DNA from: an uncultured beta proteobacterium | Lineage (GTDB): Bacteria; Pseudomonadota; Gammaproteobacteria; Burkholderiales; SG8-39 | Direction of reading: 5' to 3' | DNA: 64,000 bases | Assembly: GCA_903859155.1 (NCBI GenBank) | Contig: CAIOLO010000028.1 | Location: 41,827 to 105,826 of the forward strand | The notes under the pieces: model-generated | Database searches by the model: none | What the model saw: only the letters and a program-made list of their open reading frames with translations | What the model was told of the DNA's origin: nothing | Made by a program: the position numbers and the translations under genes | In this document: positions 61,654-64,000 of the stretch, piece after piece | Position numbering within the stretch: the stretch's first letter is position 1 | How the letters are laid out: each line of letters opens with the position of its first letter

Positions 61654-62625
61654 CTATTCGAGCCTGATGTTGCCCTGTTCGATGATGGTCTTGTAGCGCG
61701 CCGATTCTGACCTGATGTACGCCGCGGTCTCAGCGGGAGAGAGCCCCACGGGGTCCAACCCGAGGTCCATGATGCGCTTGCGCGCCCCGGCATCGGCTAG
61801 CGCGGCGCGGAATTCGAAGGCAAGTCGCTCCACAATGCGCAAATTCGTGCCTTTCGGAGCCGCCAGTATCCACCAGTTGGACATGGCCAGTTGCGGAAAC
61901 CCGGCCTCGACCGTGGTCGGCAGGTCGGGCAGCTCTGACTGACGCTGCCGACCCATGACCGCCAGGGCATGCAGCTTTCCAGCCTTGAGTTGGGGCAGCA
62001 CTGCTGCCGTCGAGGCAAACACCAGCTGAATATCCCCGGCAAGCATCGCCTGGATCATCGGCGGGGTTCCTTTGTAGGGGATGTGCACCATGGTGTTGCC
62101 GGCGAGCCTGCTGAATGCGGCGCCGATGAGGTGGGTTGGCGTACCCGATCCCTGCGAACCATAGTTGAATTTGCCGGGATTGACACGAACGTACTCGGCG
62201 AGCGCGCCGAGCGATCGCGCCGGAACGCTGGCGCCCACGGTGGCGAGCGGCCAGTTCTCAACCAGCATCGAAATGTGCTCAAATCCGGACTGCGGATCAA
62301 ACCCAAGCTCCTTGTACAGGTGCGCAACGACGGCAAACGTCGCCGTCGGCGCGAGCAGCAGCGTGTAGCCATCGGGCTTTGCGCGCGCCACCTCTGCCGC
62401 GCCAATGTTGCCGTCGGCGCCAGGCTTGCCCTCGACTATGAAGCGCTGGCCGAGCTTTGGCTCTGCCACGACGGCAAGGATGCGGAAAAAAACTTCGGCA
62501 ACGCTTCCGGCCGCAAAAGGAATCACCAGGCGAATCGATGTTGCGGGATAGTCCTGAGCTTCGACTGTGCCGGCTCCGATGATCATCGCAAGCCCGACAC
62601 CTGCTGCAAACTGTGTGACTCTCAT
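61654..62625 (-). CDS. Tripartite tricarboxylate transporter receptor (Bug/TctC family)
   Basis: Periplasmic solute-binding protein. 323 residues from the ATG at 62625 (signal peptide, cleavage near VEAQ), with AGAGGAGAGGACAGG upstream; an upstream start at 62658 lacks these. IRLVIPFAAG, GADGNIGAAEVARAKPDGYT, FNYGSQGSGTPTHLIGAAF and VHIPYKGTPPMIQAML are the Bug landmarks. No TctA/TctB membrane partners are in the window. The adjacent decarboxylase hints at an aromatic acid ligand. Confidence 0.9.
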   Translation of the reverse strand: MRVTQFAAGVGLAMIIGAGTVEAQDYPATSIRLVIPFAAGSVAEVFFRILAVVAEPKLGQRFIVEGKPGADGNIGAAEVARAKPDGYTLLLAPTATFAVVAHLYKELGFDPQSGFEHISMLVENWPLATVGASVPARSLGALAEYVRVNPGKFNYGSQGSGTPTHLIGAAFSRLAGNTMVHIPYKGTPPMIQAMLAGDIQLVFASTAAVLPQLKAGKLHALAVMGRQRQSELPDLPTTVEAGFPQLAMSNWWILAAPKGTNLRIVERLAFEFRAALADAGARKRIMDLGLDPVGLSPAETAAYIRSESARYKTIIEQGNIRLE

Positions 62626-62680
62626 CCTGTCCTCTCCTCTCGCCATAAAAAAACGCACGCTTGTTCCAGGGTAAAGTTAC

Positions 62681-63658
62681 TCACAAGTGCAGTAACCTTT
62701 CAGCGTTGAGATGAGCAATTCTTTCCATGTCCTGCTCACATATCGGCAGTGCCTTCAAAAACTCTGTGGCTGACGTGTTTTTTTCATAGGGCCAGTCCAC
62801 TGAAAAAAGTATCTGATTGGCCCCCAAAGCCAAATAGGTACAAAGGAATGCCGGCATGAAGAAATTACCGCTGGTAGTTACGATGAGGTGATCCTGAATG
62901 TACTCCATTGGCATCTTTTTCAGACCGCGTCTCTTCGCGGCCTGATAGCTATGCGTATTTATCCGCTGCATTAGAAAAGGTAGTGCCTCGCCCAAGTGGC
63001 CAAGGATAATTTTCAAATTAGGATAGGCATCGAAAACACCGGCAAAAACAAGCCGTAAAAAATGGGCGCCAGTTTCAAAGGTAAAACCCCACGGTGCGCT
63101 AGCCAACTCCGGAAATCCGTCAAAGTATGAAGTCATTACTTCGTGACGCGGCATCGCTGGATGCAGATAGATAGGCACATCAAGCGATTCGGCACAGGCA
63201 AAAATGTCCCAGTACTTGCGGTCGTCCAGAAAGCGGCCTTGAGACAACCCATTGATAAGCGCACCCTTGAACCCCAGAACCTTCACTGCCCGCTCAAGCT
63301 CTTTTACTGATTCGACAGGTGATTCCGTTGGGAGTGCGGCAAAACCAGCAAACCGATCAGGGTACGCTTTTACGGCCTCAGACAACCTGTCATTGGCATC
63401 AAGTGCAAGAGGGATTGCCGTTTCCGGTCCATATCCCTGAGCTCCGGGCTGCGTAAACGAGATGACCTGCACATCAATTCCGGCAGCGTCCATCGCGGCG
63501 ATCCGCGATTCGCTCAGGTTGCTGAGCTCCTTTTCCAAGTCGTGCCCGAGGCGCGCATTGATATCCGCGAGATGTGCTTTTCCACCTGCTGTTGTGCGAG
63601 AGGATTTTTCCAGGAGCATTGCCGTCGCGAAGTGGTCTTCCAAACTGATGATTTTCAT
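62681..63658 (-). CDS. Amidohydrolase of the gamma-resorcylate/2,3-dihydroxybenzoate decarboxylase (ACMSD) family
   Basis: 325 residues, TIM-barrel metal enzyme. Likely metal and catalytic residues are all present: E7 and H9 (SLEDHF), H166 (YLHPAMP), H221 (LGHLGE) and D288 (SVDWPY). KGALINGLSQGRF and ITTSGNF-like VTTSGNFF fit the resorcylate decarboxylase branch. The substrate is unproven; ACMSD-like or related activities remain possible. It precedes the Bug receptor on one strand, 55 bases apart, so the two probably form an uptake-and-catabolism unit. Confidence 0.82.
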   Translation of the reverse strand: MKIISLEDHFATAMLLEKSSRTTAGGKAHLADINARLGHDLEKELSNLSESRIAAMDAAGIDVQVISFTQPGAQGYGPETAIPLALDANDRLSEAVKAYPDRFAGFAALPTESPVESVKELERAVKVLGFKGALINGLSQGRFLDDRKYWDIFACAESLDVPIYLHPAMPRHEVMTSYFDGFPELASAPWGFTFETGAHFLRLVFAGVFDAYPNLKIILGHLGEALPFLMQRINTHSYQAAKRRGLKKMPMEYIQDHLIVTTSGNFFMPAFLCTYLALGANQILFSVDWPYEKNTSATEFLKALPICEQDMERIAHLNAERLLHL

Positions 63659-64000
63659 GGTCAGGTTCCAATGACGTCGAATGCCGCATTGGCACTCTAT
63701 CCGAGTCCATCACGATCCGTGTACCTAGTGAAGATAATTGTGAGCTCCTTGCGGAATTACGGATTGCTGGCGAAAGGACCTATTTGATCGATTTTGACCT
63801 GCATTTTCGGCACAGCGGACGGTTACGCTAACATATCGACAGACTAACTTGAACAGACCCAAATTCCAGTTGCAACGACAGCGGATAGATTGAACGCATT
63901 GCGAAACATTTAATCGGCCTTTCTCGAAAGTTATAAACGAATCTGGCATACAAAAATGAGTTGAAGAAGGCGGCGCTACCTTCAGGAATTCGATTGTCGA
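63659..64000. other. Right edge of the window, 342 bases
   Basis: No gene is supported. A minus-strand frame (63725-63949, 74 codons) has no recognised family and no ribosome site. The sequence is AT-richer than average and should include the promoter of the decarboxylase-receptor pair, but I could not identify it. Confidence 0.35.

Noticed and set aside
61448..61696. 82-codon plus-strand ORF between MFS and tctC
   Set aside because: Has a fair AGGAG before the ATG, but the composition is not protein-like and it overlaps the tctC 3' end; no family recognised.
63725..63949. 74-codon minus-strand ORF at the right edge
   Set aside because: No ribosome site or recognisable sequence.

Overview
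The window reads as chromosome of a flagellated betaproteobacterium. The grounds are gene content and order (flhDC master regulator with flhBAF, glnD next to map, the rpsB-tsf-pyrH-frr-uppS-cdsA-dxr-rseP-bamA-skp-lpxD-fabZ-lpxA-lpxB-rnhB run, zipA between smc and ligA, and a Bug/TctC-type receptor). This is inference from synteny and protein similarity read by eye; no database search was run. No rRNA, tRNA or CRISPR array was found.

Layout. (1) 1-16589: motility and signalling. flhD-flhC, motA-motB, an HDOD protein, cheY-cheZ and flhB-flhA-flhF all lie on the minus strand. A REC-GGDEF(degenerate)-EAL protein lies just upstream of flhD. Beyond it, on the plus strand, are a membrane-anchored unknown, a second HDOD protein and a large Ser/Thr kinase-HDOD-GAF fusion. 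(2) 16590-21484: an accessory region at the 3' end of guaA. It looks like two small integrase-less cassettes joined end to end. Each starts with a copy of the guaA 3' end and carries one AbiE-type antitoxin/nucleotidyltransferase pair. Their left ends share an exactly spaced set of sites: core at +0, arm-type repeats at +73 and +85, and hexamers at +129, +139 and +149. (3) 21485-28018: guaB-guaA, a DUF4124 protein, ratA-rnfH, smpB, deletion-type remnants of the divergent pair ppsA and ppsR, and a TrmH-family methyltransferase. (4) 28015-42532: the conserved translation and envelope cluster. (5) 42817-51163: map, glnD, def, an hpt remnant, galU, ligA and zipA. (6) 51219-59674: smc, queF, dapC-dapD, pilU, a 53-codon dapE remnant and prmB. 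(7) 59675-64000: an IS-transposase scrap, an MFS exporter, a TctC-type receptor and a gamma-resorcylate-type decarboxylase.

How the parts fit. FlhDC would drive the flagellar genes. CheY/CheZ set motor bias, MotAB power rotation, and the c-di-GMP and HDOD proteins may link motility to other signals. The 28-42 kb block runs from ribosome assembly and recycling through undecaprenyl-PP, CDP-diacylglycerol, isoprenoid and lipid A synthesis to outer-membrane assembly.

Two themes stand out: the guaA cassettes with their phased sites, and a set of genes (ppsA, ppsR, hpt, dapE) reduced to short pieces by internal deletion between intact neighbours. The dapE loss is notable because dapC and dapD beside it look intact.
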